Source: Nevskiales bacterium
Lineage (GTDB): Bacteria; Pseudomonadota; Gammaproteobacteria; Nevskiales; Nevskiaceae
DNA length: 10,666 nt
NCBI GenBank assembly: GCA_022616655.1
Contig: JAKEEJ010000005.1
Coordinates: 1-10,666 of the forward strand
Reading direction: 5' to 3'
Shown: positions 1 through 6,852 of the stretch, one piece after another
Numbering within the stretch: position 1 is the first letter of the stretch
Layout: each line of letters opens with the position of its first letter
Notes under the pieces: model-generated
Told to the model about the DNA's origin: nothing
Seen by the model: the letters and a program-made list of their open reading frames with translations, nothing else
The model's database searches: none
Position numbers and translations under genes: made by a program

Positions 1-34
1 AACCCTGAACGTCACATGATCGTCCGAGGGTGTT
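1..34. repeat. Dispersed repeat, copy 1 (cut by window edge)
   Basis: The first 33 bases match 6267-6299 at 28 of 33 positions. Both begin AACCCTGAACG and share CATGAT and GTCCG. At the second site these bases are the right half of a hairpin repeat, so the left half here probably lies outside the window. The copies sit outside genes, which suits a dispersed intergenic repeat. The family name is not known to me. Confidence 0.6.
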
Positions 35-50
35 CCCGGTCACCCGTGCA

Positions 51-99
51 CCCGTTCGACCTGCCTGCCGGCCAGGCAGGCAGGCTCAGGGCGAACGGG
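51..99. repeat. Nested palindrome downstream of rpiA
   Basis: An outer perfect 8-bp inverted repeat (CCCGTTCG at 51-58, CGAACGGG at 92-99) encloses an inner perfect 10-bp one (CCTGCCTGCC at 60-69, GGCAGGCAGG at 75-84) with a 5-nt loop. The inner part has CTGC-like tetranucleotide periodicity and looks like a second repeat inserted into a GTTCGA...CTCAGGGCGAACGG element. It lies about 37 nt past the rpiA stop, so the RNA hairpin could slow or end transcription or protect the 3' end. No T-run follows, so a classical terminator is not supported. Confidence 0.65.
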
Positions 100-135
100 C
101 AGACAGTACGTAATTTTGAAACGCGCTCTAAGAAT

Positions 136-795
136 TCAGCGCTTGTATTCTCGCACGCCGGTGGAGTTGCCCACCAGCAGCACGTCGGCGGGCCGGCGCG
201 CGAACAGTCCCACGCAGACCACGCCTGCCATCAGGTTGATCTCGGTTTCCAGGGCGACGGGGTCGGTGATGGTAAACCCCGAAACATCAAGAATCACGTT
301 GCCGTTGTCGGTGGTGAAGCCCTCGCGCAGAGTCGGACGGCCGCCGCGCCGTACCAGTTCCCGCGCCACGTAGCTGCGGGCCATCGGCAGAACTTCCACC
401 GGCAGCGGAAATTTTCCGAGCACCTGCACCCGCTTGGATTCATCCACGATGCAGACAAAGGTCCGCGAGGCGGCGGCCACAATTTTTTCGCGCGTCAGGG
501 CGCCACCGCCGCCCTTGATGAGGCGCAGGTGTGCGTCGCACTCGTCCGCGCCGTCCACATACAGCGCCAGCGTCCCGGCGCTGTTGAGGTCCACCACCGG
601 GATGCCGGCGGCTTTCAGGCGGGCGCGGCTGGCTTCGGAACTGGACACCGCTCCGGGGACATCGGCTTTGCGCGCGGCCAGGCCTTCGATGAAGTAATTG
701 ACCGTCGAGCCGGTGCCCACGCCCAAGATTTCACCGGGGACCAGGTATTTGAGAGCGGCCTGAGCGGCGTTGCGCTTGGCGAAGTCAATGGACAC
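136..795 (-). CDS. rpiA: Ribose-5-phosphate isomerase A
   Basis: RpiA interconverts ribose 5-phosphate and ribulose 5-phosphate in the cytoplasmic non-oxidative pentose phosphate pathway. The protein is 219 residues, the length I recall for E. coli RpiA. The phosphate loop GVGTGST is at 25-31, YVDGADE carries Asp81 and Asp84, and [11 protein letters not shown] carries Lys94 and the catalytic-base Glu103, the same numbers as in E. coli. GKFPLPVEV and TDNGNVILD are also typical. The GTG at 793-795 is chosen because homology begins directly after it; the frame stays open upstream to 999, but that part is repeat DNA and antisense to nothing RpiA-like. No Shine-Dalgarno is visible before the GTG, because the bases upstream are an arm of a heptamer repeat. 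It lies 40 nt after the yggS stop on the same strand, so co-transcription and translational coupling are plausible. Identity is secure; only the exact start is inferred. Confidence 0.95.
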   Translation of the reverse strand: MSIDFAKRNAAQAALKYLVPGEILGVGTGSTVNYFIEGLAARKADVPGAVSSSEASRARLKAAGIPVVDLNSAGTLALYVDGADECDAHLRLIKGGGGALTREKIVAAASRTFVCIVDESKRVQVLGKFPLPVEVLPMARSYVARELVRRGGRPTLREGFTTDNGNVILDVSGFTITDPVALETEINLMAGVVCVGLFARRPADVLLVGNSTGVREYKR

Positions 796-885
796 GGGGT
801 CGGGAGTCGGAGGTCGGGAGTCAGGAAAACGAAGATTACGACATTTTTCTTTCTTTACTGACCCCCGACTCCTGACCCCTGACCC
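796..885. repeat. Inverted array of a 7-nt GGRGTCR unit
   Basis: Arm A (796-825) contains four tandem heptamers with GTC every 7 nt (GGGGTCG, GGAGTCG, GAGGTCG, GGAGTCA). Arm B (856-885) is the same array on the opposite strand. Aligned as an inverted repeat they agree at 23 of 30 positions; in the leftward transcript three of the mismatches become G-U pairs. The 30-nt loop contains the yggS stop. Arm A ends directly at the rpiA GTG and arm B encodes part of the yggS tail, so the element bridges the two genes. It resembles mobile or slippage-expanded intergenic repeats of environmental Proteobacteria, but I cannot name the family. Confidence 0.7.
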
Positions 886-1609
886 CGCGCTCTTTGGCGC
901 CAGAGGCGCCAAAGAGCGCCGTTCCGATCCGCACCAGGGTGGACCCCTCGGCGATGGCCTGCTCGAAATCGTCGGACATGCCGGCCGAAAGGGTATCAAA
1001 GTTTACGCCTCCGTCCGTCCAGCGTTGCCGTCCCTGCCGCTGCAGGGATTCAAACAGTTCGCGCAGCTGGCGGTACGCGTGACGCGGATCCTGTCCGGTG
1101 TGTGCCGGTGCCGGAATGGCCATGAGGCCGCGCAGGCGGAGGCCGGGCAGGGCCGCGACGGCCCGGCACAGGTCCGGCGCGGCTTCGGGAGCCACCCCAG
1201 ACTTCTGGGATTCTCCGGAAATGTTGATCTGCACGCAGACGTTGAGAGGCGGTCCTTGGGAGGGGCGCTGGTCCGACAGCCGGCGGGCGATCCTGGTGCG
1301 GTCCACGCCATGCACCCAGTCGAAGTGAGTGGCGACATCGGCGGTCTTGTTGCTCTGAATCGGACCGGTGAAATGCCAGACCGTTTCCGTCCGCGGCCGC
1401 AGCGCCGCCAGCACCGCAATTTTGGGCAGGGCTTCTTGCACATAATTTTCTCCGAAGTGCGTCTGCCTGGCGGCGAGGGCTTCGGCCAGAGCGGCGGGCG
1501 GGACTCCCTTGCCGATGGCGACCAGCGTGACCGCGTCGAGCGGACGGCCGACGGACCGGCAGGCCTTTTCCATTCGATGACGGAGCTGAGCAAGACGTTC
1601 AGGGATCAC
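836..1609 (-). CDS. yggS: YggS/PLPBP-family PLP-binding homeostasis protein
   Basis: This family (alanine-racemase-like TIM barrel, no known catalysis) binds pyridoxal 5'-phosphate and buffers vitamin B6 and amino-acid pools. The PLP lysine is Lys34 in LVAIGKG; most relatives have VSKT there. Other family blocks are [46 protein letters not shown] and the phosphate-binding stretch LSAGMSDDF...[13 protein letters not shown]. The GTG at 1607-1609 is chosen because homology starts there and GAGG lies about 8 nt upstream. Length is 257 residues against 234 in E. coli. The excess is a C-terminal tail of about 22 residues after GTALFGA, encoded by a palindrome and by heptamer-repeat DNA, so the original stop appears lost. 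It is divergent from pilT, as I recall for Pseudomonas, and is followed by rpiA instead of proC. Confidence 0.93.
   Translation of the reverse strand: MIPERLAQLRHRMEKACRSVGRPLDAVTLVAIGKGVPPAALAEALAARQTHFGENYVQEALPKIAVLAALRPRTETVWHFTGPIQSNKTADVATHFDWVHGVDRTRIARRLSDQRPSQGPPLNVCVQINISGESQKSGVAPEAAPDLCRAVAALPGLRLRGLMAIPAPAHTGQDPRHAYRQLRELFESLQRQGRQRWTDGGVNFDTLSAGMSDDFEQAIAEGSTLVRIGTALFGASGAKERGVRGQESGVSKERKMS
887..919. repeat. Perfect 15-bp-arm palindrome in the 3' end of yggS
   Basis: Arms 887-901 and 905-919 are perfectly complementary around a 3-nt spacer. In the yggS frame the first arm is exactly the five conserved codons ALFGA, the spacer is Ser, and the second arm reads GAKER. The second arm is therefore an inverted copy of conserved coding sequence, not an independently evolved stem. 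The RNA would fold into a very stable hairpin. No T-run follows on the gene strand, so it is at best an atypical terminator or an RNA-stabilising structure. Confidence 0.85.
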
Positions 1610-1686
1610 CCGAGTTGCCTCGCGACGGGATTGGAATTAGTGTCACACTGCGCGAAACTTGGAAGGGACATACAAAGGCCGGCCTC
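1610..1686. promoter_or_regulatory. Divergent yggS/pilT intergenic region
   Basis: Promoters for both yggS and the pilT cluster must lie in these 77 bases or inside the flanking genes. I see no convincing -35/-10 pair on either strand. AGTGTCACACT at 1639-1649 is a perfect 5-bp inverted repeat around one base and could be an operator, though a site this short also arises by chance. An AGG motif suits the yggS GTG, and AAAGG (about 9 nt before the ATG) is a modest ribosome site for pilT. Confidence 0.4.
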
Positions 1687-2727
1687 ATGGATATTACTCA
1701 GCTGCTGACGTTCTCCACCAAACAAGGCGCTTCCGACCTGCATCTGTCGGCGGGCGTCGAGCCAATGATCCGCGTGGACGGCGACATCAAACGCATCAAC
1801 CTGCCGCCGATGGAGACCAAGGTCGTTCACGACATGATCTACGACATCATGAACGACAAGCAACGCAAGGCCTGGGACGAGTTTCTGGAAACGGACTTTT
1901 CTTTCGAGATTCCCCATCTGGCACGCTTCCGCGTGAACGCCTTTACCCAGAACCGCGGCGCGGGCGGTGTGTTCCGCACGATTCCGTCCAAGATCCTGTC
2001 TCTGGAGGAACTCAAATGTCCGGCGATTTTCAAGGACATCGCCGCCCTGCCGCGCGGCCTGGTGCTGGTGACCGGTCCCACCGGCTCCGGAAAGTCCACC
2101 ACGCTGGCGGGGATCGTCAACCACATCAACGAGAACGAGGCGGGGCACATCCTCACGATTGAGGATCCGATCGAGTTCGTGCACACGCCGAAGAAGTGCC
2201 TGATCAACCAGCGCGAAGTGCATCGCGACACTCTGGGCTTCAGCGAGTCGCTGCGGTCCGCCTTGCGCGAGGACCCGGATTCGATCCTGGTGGGCGAGAT
2301 GCGCGATCTGGAGACGATCCGCCTGGCGCTGACCGCCGCCGAGACCGGACACCTGGTGTTCGGGACCCTGCACACCACCTCGGCCGCCAAGACCATTGAC
2401 CGCATCATTGACGTGTTTCCGGCGGCCGAGAAGGAGATGGTGCGCGCCATGCTGTCGGAATCGCTGCGCGCCGTGATTTCCCAGACGCTGCTGAAGAAGA
2501 AAGGCGGCGGCCGTGTCGCCGCTCACGAAATCATGATCGGCACGCCGGCCATCCGCAACCTGATCCGCGAAGCGAAAGTCGCGCAAATGTATTCGGCCAT
2601 CCAGACCGGCCAGAAGGACGGCATGCAGACCCTCGATCAGAACCTGAAAGATCTCGTCAAGCGGGCCGTTGTGGAACTCGGCGAGGCGCGCGGCAAGGCG
2701 GCCAGCCCCGGCGATTTTGCCGGTTGA
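1687..2727 (+). CDS. pilT: Type IVa pilus retraction ATPase PilT
   Basis: PilT is the hexameric cytoplasmic motor at the inner-membrane base of the type IVa pilus. It depolymerises pilin and so powers twitching, surface sensing and DNA uptake. The protein is 346 residues against 344 for Pseudomonas PilT as I recall. It opens with MDITQLLTFSTKQGASDLHL (N-terminal PAS-like domain), followed by the Walker A GPTGSGKST at 130-138 with Lys136, the Asp box ILTIEDPIEFVH, the Walker B region SILVGEMRD, the His box TGHLVFGTLHTTSA, and the PilT-specific AIRNLIRE motif needed for retraction. The ATG at 1687 is chosen because it begins the conserved MDIT N-terminus, although the frame is open back to 1615. 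It is the first gene of the cluster, 26 nt before pilU. No key residue appears missing. Confidence 0.97.
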   Translation: MDITQLLTFSTKQGASDLHLSAGVEPMIRVDGDIKRINLPPMETKVVHDMIYDIMNDKQRKAWDEFLETDFSFEIPHLARFRVNAFTQNRGAGGVFRTIPSKILSLEELKCPAIFKDIAALPRGLVLVTGPTGSGKSTTLAGIVNHINENEAGHILTIEDPIEFVHTPKKCLINQREVHRDTLGFSESLRSALREDPDSILVGEMRDLETIRLALTAAETGHLVFGTLHTTSAAKTIDRIIDVFPAAEKEMVRAMLSESLRAVISQTLLKKKGGGRVAAHEIMIGTPAIRNLIREAKVAQMYSAIQTGQKDGMQTLDQNLKDLVKRAVVELGEARGKAASPGDFAG

Positions 2728-2753
2728 GCAAACGACCGCGTCGGAGGTAGCCC

Positions 2754-3923
2754 ATGGAACGCGAACAGGCAGTGAAACTGGTGCAGCAGCTGCTGACCCT
2801 GATGAAGCAGAAAAACGGGTCGGATCTCTTCATCACGGCCGGCTTCCCGCCGGCCATCAAGGTGGACGGCCGTATTTTGCCGGTCATGGACAAGCCGCTC
2901 ACCGGCGAGAATTCGGCCATGATCATGCGCGCGATCATGAACGACCGGAACGTCAAGGAGTTCGAGGCCACCAACGAGTGCAATTTCGCCATCGCGCCGC
3001 CGCAGATCGGCCGTTTCCGTGTCAGCGCGTACGTGCAACAGGGCCGGGTGGGCGGTGTGATGCGCACCATCAACGTCGAAATTCCGACGGTCGAGCAGCT
3101 GGGGTTGCCGGAGCAGATCAAGAAAATCGTGATGGAGAAGCGCGGCCTGGTGCTGGTCGTTGGCGGTACCGGCTCCGGAAAGTCCACCACGCTGGCCGCG
3201 ATGATCGGCTACCGCAACGAAAACTCCAGCGGCCACATCATCACCATCGAGGACCCGATCGAATACGTGCACACGCACAAGTCGTGCATCATCAGCCAGC
3301 GCGAAGTCGGACAGGACACGCACTCCTGGGACAATGCGCTCAAGAATACGCTGCGACAGGCGCCGGACGTGATCCTGATCGGTGAAGTCCGCACCCGGGA
3401 AACCATGGAATACGCGGTGAATTTTGCCGAGACCGGCCACCTGGTGCTGGCCACTCTGCACGCCAACTCGTCCAACCAGGCCCTGGATCGCATCATCAAC
3501 TTCTTCCCCGAGGAGAAACGCGCACAGGTGCTGATGGACCTGTCGCTCAATCTCAGGTCCATCATCTCGCAGCGCCTGGTGCGGAAGGTGGATGCCGGTC
3601 GCACCGCCGCCGTCGAAATCATGATCAATTCGCCGCTGATTGCGGACCTGATCTTCAAGAGCGAGGTGGCCGGCATCAAGGAGGTGATGGGTCGTTCCAA
3701 CGAGCAGGGCATGATCACCTTCGACCAATACCTCTTCCAGCTGTTTGAAACGGGTGTCATCGCGTACGACGAAGCGATCCGCAACGCCGACAGCCAGAAC
3801 GAGATCCGCCTGCGCATCAAACTGGAGTCCAAGCGCGCCCGCCAGAACCTGATGGACGACGAAACGGTCAAGAACCTGCAGGTCAAGGGTGATGAAAAGT
3901 CCCAGGTTGTGCGGAGGATCTGA
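2754..3923 (+). CDS. pilU: PilT-dependent retraction ATPase PilU
   Basis: PilU is a PilT paralogue that in studied species assists PilT in force generation and usually cannot retract pili alone. The protein is 389 residues, close to the 382 I recall for Pseudomonas PilU. GSDLFITAG (PAS-like domain) is followed by Walker A GGTGSGKST with Lys143, Asp box IITIEDPIEYVH, QREVGQDTHSW, Walker B VILIGEVR, and His box ETGHLVLATLHANS. Where PilT has AIRNL it has LIADLIF, a PilU trait. The C-terminal tail after IRNADSQNEIRLRIKL is long and charged, again PilU-like. A strong GGAGG at 2743-2747 lies 6 nt before the ATG. The next gene begins 3 nt after its stop, so translational coupling is likely. Confidence 0.95.
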   Translation: MEREQAVKLVQQLLTLMKQKNGSDLFITAGFPPAIKVDGRILPVMDKPLTGENSAMIMRAIMNDRNVKEFEATNECNFAIAPPQIGRFRVSAYVQQGRVGGVMRTINVEIPTVEQLGLPEQIKKIVMEKRGLVLVVGGTGSGKSTTLAAMIGYRNENSSGHIITIEDPIEYVHTHKSCIISQREVGQDTHSWDNALKNTLRQAPDVILIGEVRTRETMEYAVNFAETGHLVLATLHANSSNQALDRIINFFPEEKRAQVLMDLSLNLRSIISQRLVRKVDAGRTAAVEIMINSPLIADLIFKSEVAGIKEVMGRSNEQGMITFDQYLFQLFETGVIAYDEAIRNADSQNEIRLRIKLESKRARQNLMDDETVKNLQVKGDEKSQVVRRI

Positions 3924-3926
3924 ACA

Positions 3927-5033
3927 ATGACCGCCACCCTGGTCTCCTCCACTGACGACGCCGGCCGGACGTTCCAGAAACTGCTGGCCTATCTCCGGCT
4001 GGCCGTCGAGAAAAACGCCTCCGACCTGTTCTTCACCCCGAACGCGCCGGTGATGGTCAAGATCGAGGGCGAAATCCTGGCCGTCGGCAACCAGCTCATG
4101 ACCGGTGAACTCATCAAGCAGCTGGTGGGTTGTGTGATCAACGCCGAGCAGCAGAAACGCCTGGACGAGAATCTCGAACTCGATCTGGCCACCCAGGCCG
4201 GCGGTCTGGGCCGCTTCCGCGTCAACATTTTCCAGCAGCGCAACAGCACCTGCATGGTCATGCGCTACGTGAAATCGCAGATTCCGACGATCGAGGAACT
4301 GACGCTGCCCGAGGCGCTCAAGGACCTGGTCATGCACAAGCGCGGCATGGTCCTGATGGTGGGGTCCACCGGCTCCGGAAAGTCCACCACGCTGGCGGCG
4401 ATGGTCAATCACCGCAACATGCACAGCGCCAGCCACATCCTGACCATCGAGGACCCGATCGAGTTCGTGCACCCCAACAAACGGTCCATCGTCAACCAGC
4501 GCGAAATCGGACAGGACACGCACAGTTACGAGAACGCCATCAAGAGCGCGCTGCGCGAAGCGCCGGACGTGATCCTGATTGGCGAGGTTCGCAAGCGCGA
4601 TACCATGGAATCCATCATCCAGCTGGCCAACACCGGCCAGCTCGCCATCACCACGCTGCATGCGAACAACGCGTACCAGGCCCTGCAGCGTATCGTAAAC
4701 CTCTACCCGGACGAGCTCCGCGACCAGCTCTATATGGACCTGTCGCTGACGCTGCGCGCGATCGTGTCGCAGCGCCTGGTGCGGCGCAAGGACGGCAAGC
4801 GGTGCGCCGCCATCGAGATCATGATCAACACGCCGTACATCGCCGATCTGATCCTCAACAAGCGCATCAACGAGATCAACGAGGCGATGGCCCAGTCCTC
4901 CGACCGGGGCATGCTGACGTTCGACAACTCTCTGTACGGTCTGTACCAGGAGGGACTGATTGACCTGGAAGAGGCACTGACCCACGCCGATTCGCGGACC
5001 AACCTGGAAGCCAAGATCAACTTTGGCGGGTAG
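3927..5033 (+). CDS. Second PilU-like ATPase (third pilus motor ATPase)
   Basis: This is a GspE/PilT-superfamily secretion ATPase of 368 residues. Walker A GSTGSGKST (Lys152), Asp box ILTIEDPIEFVH, QREIGQDTHSY and Walker B VILIGEVR are intact, so ATP hydrolysis is expected. YIADLIL replaces the PilT AIRNL motif, and the ending EEALTHADSRTNLEAKI resembles the PilU C-terminus, so it groups with PilU by eye. The conserved ETGHL before the His box reads NTGQL (Asn235, Gln238), while His245 of TLHANN is kept. The N-terminus has about 15 extra residues before the PAS-like domain. GGAGG about 9 nt upstream supports the ATG. It probably forms one operon with pilT and pilU and may act as an accessory or mixed-hexamer subunit; that role is inference. 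A tandem duplication of pilU followed by divergence would explain it. Confidence 0.88.
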   Translation: MTATLVSSTDDAGRTFQKLLAYLRLAVEKNASDLFFTPNAPVMVKIEGEILAVGNQLMTGELIKQLVGCVINAEQQKRLDENLELDLATQAGGLGRFRVNIFQQRNSTCMVMRYVKSQIPTIEELTLPEALKDLVMHKRGMVLMVGSTGSGKSTTLAAMVNHRNMHSASHILTIEDPIEFVHPNKRSIVNQREIGQDTHSYENAIKSALREAPDVILIGEVRKRDTMESIIQLANTGQLAITTLHANNAYQALQRIVNLYPDELRDQLYMDLSLTLRAIVSQRLVRRKDGKRCAAIEIMINTPYIADLILNKRINEINEAMAQSSDRGMLTFDNSLYGLYQEGLIDLEEALTHADSRTNLEAKINFGG

Positions 5034-5078
5034 GGTCCGCCGTTTCCAGCCGGTCTTCCCGCTGCGCGCCGTGCTCCC

Positions 5079-6221
5079 ATGGATAAAGTGCTTGTGTTCC
5101 CGTTCCTGGCGGCGCTCCTTGCCACAGGCGCGGTCGGAGAGGGTGCTCCGGCGCCCCCGGGTCCGTCCGAAGTCCGTTACGAGCCGCTGGTTCCCGAGGG
5201 CGAAATCGTGAACCAGGGCGGGCTTTACGATCCTTCTCTCGAATACGACCGGGCGGGGAAGGTCGGTTGGCTCGCGTACTCGGCCATTCGAAACGGCGGC
5301 CAATACGGATTTCCCGTCGGTCCGTACATTCATACGCATCTCGCCAGAACCGCCGACGGCGGCAGAACGTGGCGTTTCGTCGGAGCGGCGAACCGGTCCG
5401 GTGACGAGGCCATTCCGTACGTGGATGGAACGGTGCTCAGGGGCGTCTGGCGCTACGAGGTTCCGAGTCTGGTGCACGACCCGGACGATCCGGGCCGGGA
5501 ATGGAAGCTGTTCACGCACCGGTATTTCTGGACCGAGAAGTACGACCGGATGCCGGCCTACGGCTGGATTGCCTACCGCCATGCGTCCGATCCCGCCGGG
5601 AACTGGTCGGAGGAGGTGCCTCTGTTTGGCGCGGGACCGTTTCCGCCGCCGCCGTACGACCAGACCGTGGTCCGGCTCAATGCCCTGCACCCCACACTCG
5701 CGAAGGTGGTCGCCTACACTGAACCGGGTGCCTTGTATCTCGACGGTGTCCTGTATCTCAGCCTGACCGCTCTGAGCCGCAAAGGTCCTGAGCGGATCAT
5801 CCTCAGCGCCTCGCGTGACCATGGTCGCACGTGGGAATTTCTCGGCACCCTCGTGACCCGGCAGGATGCAAAAGCCCTCGGCTATCGGAACTTCGACGGC
5901 TCCAGCCTCGCCCGCGAAGGCGACCGGACGTTCCTGCTCGTTACACCCGAATCGAAAACCACGATGCACGACGGAACGCTGATTGTGGAATTTTCCGACC
6001 TGAAACGCGCGGAGCTCAAGCGCACGGTATCGGGAACGCTCAACGTGCACCGGCACCTGCGTCGTCAGACCGCGCCGGTATCAAAATCGCTGGGTGCTGG
6101 ACAGAGCGATTACGATCAATACAACGCCCATGGCGGTGTCGTGATGCCCCAGGCCGACTTCCGCGCGGCACCGCAGCTGTTCCAGCTATTCAGCACTCGC
6201 CAGAGCCTGACCGGTGATTAG
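5079..6221 (+). CDS. Secreted Asp-box beta-propeller, sialidase-like protein
   Basis: The 380-residue protein starts with a probable signal peptide (hydrophobic residues about 4-19, cleavage near 20-23), so it is likely periplasmic or secreted; there is no lipobox cysteine. Two Asp boxes (S/T-x-D-x-G-x-T-W) are clear, at 91-98 (TADGGRTW) and 245-252 (SRDHGRTW), which indicates the sialidase/BNR-type propeller fold. The canonical Arg-Ile-Pro of exo-sialidases is not seen. RYEVPSLVHD at 125-134 occupies a similar motif, but after the first Asp box, so sialidase activity should not be assumed. It could be another glycoside hydrolase or a binding protein. It starts 45 nt after the third ATPase, with no strong ribosome site, so membership of that operon is uncertain. 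A hairpin repeat follows 21 nt past the stop. Confidence 0.72.
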   Translation: MDKVLVFPFLAALLATGAVGEGAPAPPGPSEVRYEPLVPEGEIVNQGGLYDPSLEYDRAGKVGWLAYSAIRNGGQYGFPVGPYIHTHLARTADGGRTWRFVGAANRSGDEAIPYVDGTVLRGVWRYEVPSLVHDPDDPGREWKLFTHRYFWTEKYDRMPAYGWIAYRHASDPAGNWSEEVPLFGAGPFPPPPYDQTVVRLNALHPTLAKVVAYTEPGALYLDGVLYLSLTALSRKGPERIILSASRDHGRTWEFLGTLVTRQDAKALGYRNFDGSSLAREGDRTFLLVTPESKTTMHDGTLIVEFSDLKRAELKRTVSGTLNVHRHLRRQTAPVSKSLGAGQSDYDQYNAHGGVVMPQADFRAAPQLFQLFSTRQSLTGD

Positions 6222-6242
6222 AACGCATTTCAAAATCAAGAA

Positions 6243-6299
6243 GGGCCGTTCGTGGCGAGCTCGTCGAACCCTGAACGGCCCATGATGGTCCGCGGGTTT
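6243..6299. repeat. Dispersed repeat, copy 2, with hairpin
   Basis: GGGCCGTTC (6243-6251) and GAACGGCCC (6273-6281) form a perfect 9-bp inverted repeat with a 21-nt loop that itself contains CGAGCTCG. From 6267 to 6299 it matches the window's left edge at 28 of 33 positions, so similarity continues past the hairpin. It lies just after the propeller gene and ends exactly where the coding-like remnant begins. It could also serve as a 3' hairpin for the propeller mRNA, but no T-run follows. Confidence 0.65.
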
Positions 6300-6852
6300 G
6301 TACGCCGTCCGGATTGAAAATAACGGCGTGTTCAGCGAGCCGGTCATGGTGAACAAAGCGCGGGTCAACCAGATGGAATTCCCCGAGGTCTCTCCGGGGC
6401 ACGCCTTCCGGCTTTTCGGACGCAATCTCTCCATAAACGGCAATACTCCCACCGTCCAATTCATCGACGGCGGCACCACGCTTTCGGCTACGGTGAATAC
6501 AGCCGAGAGCGACGAATACATCTTATTTAACGATTATGGTGTATGCAGCGCCAACGCCCGGCCCATCCAAGATTTTTCTTTCCGAGTTACGCTGGATGCC
6601 AACGAATGGGGGAATGGAACAATCCTTGAAGACGGCAATCGGATTCTGGTGCAAAACAGCACGATCAAGAATCCTCGCATTGATCAGTACGCTCTACGCT
6701 TTTCACAGCCAGGCGCAGCAACAATATTCAGCACCTACTCCATCCTTCGCGGAACTATATTTCCGATTCTTTCTCTCTGGACGGTGTTGCGCTTCCCCGG
6801 ATTCCACAGCCGGTCGTTTCAGGACGTTTTGCGTGCCTGCTTGAGCCGGTAG
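6298..6852 (+). pseudogene. 5'-truncated remnant, glycoside-hydrolase/lyase C-terminal-like
   Basis: The open frame runs from a TTG abutting the repeat to inside the antisense 3' end of mutS. The first 65 or so residues look genuine: AVRIENNGVFSEPVMVNKAR, then EVSPGHAFRLFGRNLS, then PTVQFIDGG, resembling the immunoglobulin-like (IPT/TIG-type) segment I recall beside the beta-helix in secreted pectate-lyase/GH28-like proteins. No signal peptide, ribosome site or N-terminal domain is present, and an in-frame TGA lies at 6283-6285. The last 11 codons overlap mutS antisense and are not native. Bases from about 6480 to 6790 look richer in A+T than the flanks, suggesting foreign origin or decay. 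I infer a gene truncated by recombination at the repeat. A short expressed protein is possible but unlikely. Confidence 0.5.

Noticed and set aside
51..99. CRISPR repeat or attachment site
   Set aside because: There is a single nested palindrome, no regular spacers, no integrase and no adjacent tRNA.
16..861. A 281-codon plus-strand open frame over rpiA and the repeats
   Set aside because: It is antisense to the well-supported rpiA and begins in repeat DNA.
1606..2586. Antisense open frame across pilT
   Set aside because: It is the same shadow effect, with no family signal, and pilT on the plus strand is unambiguous.
2637..6056. A 1139-codon open frame antisense to the pilus ATPases and propeller gene
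   Set aside because: Its translation is rich in His, Asp, Arg, Gly and Val with repetitive blocks mirroring the conserved motifs of the three ATPases. It is the complement of GC-rich codon usage; the sense genes have clear families and ribosome sites.
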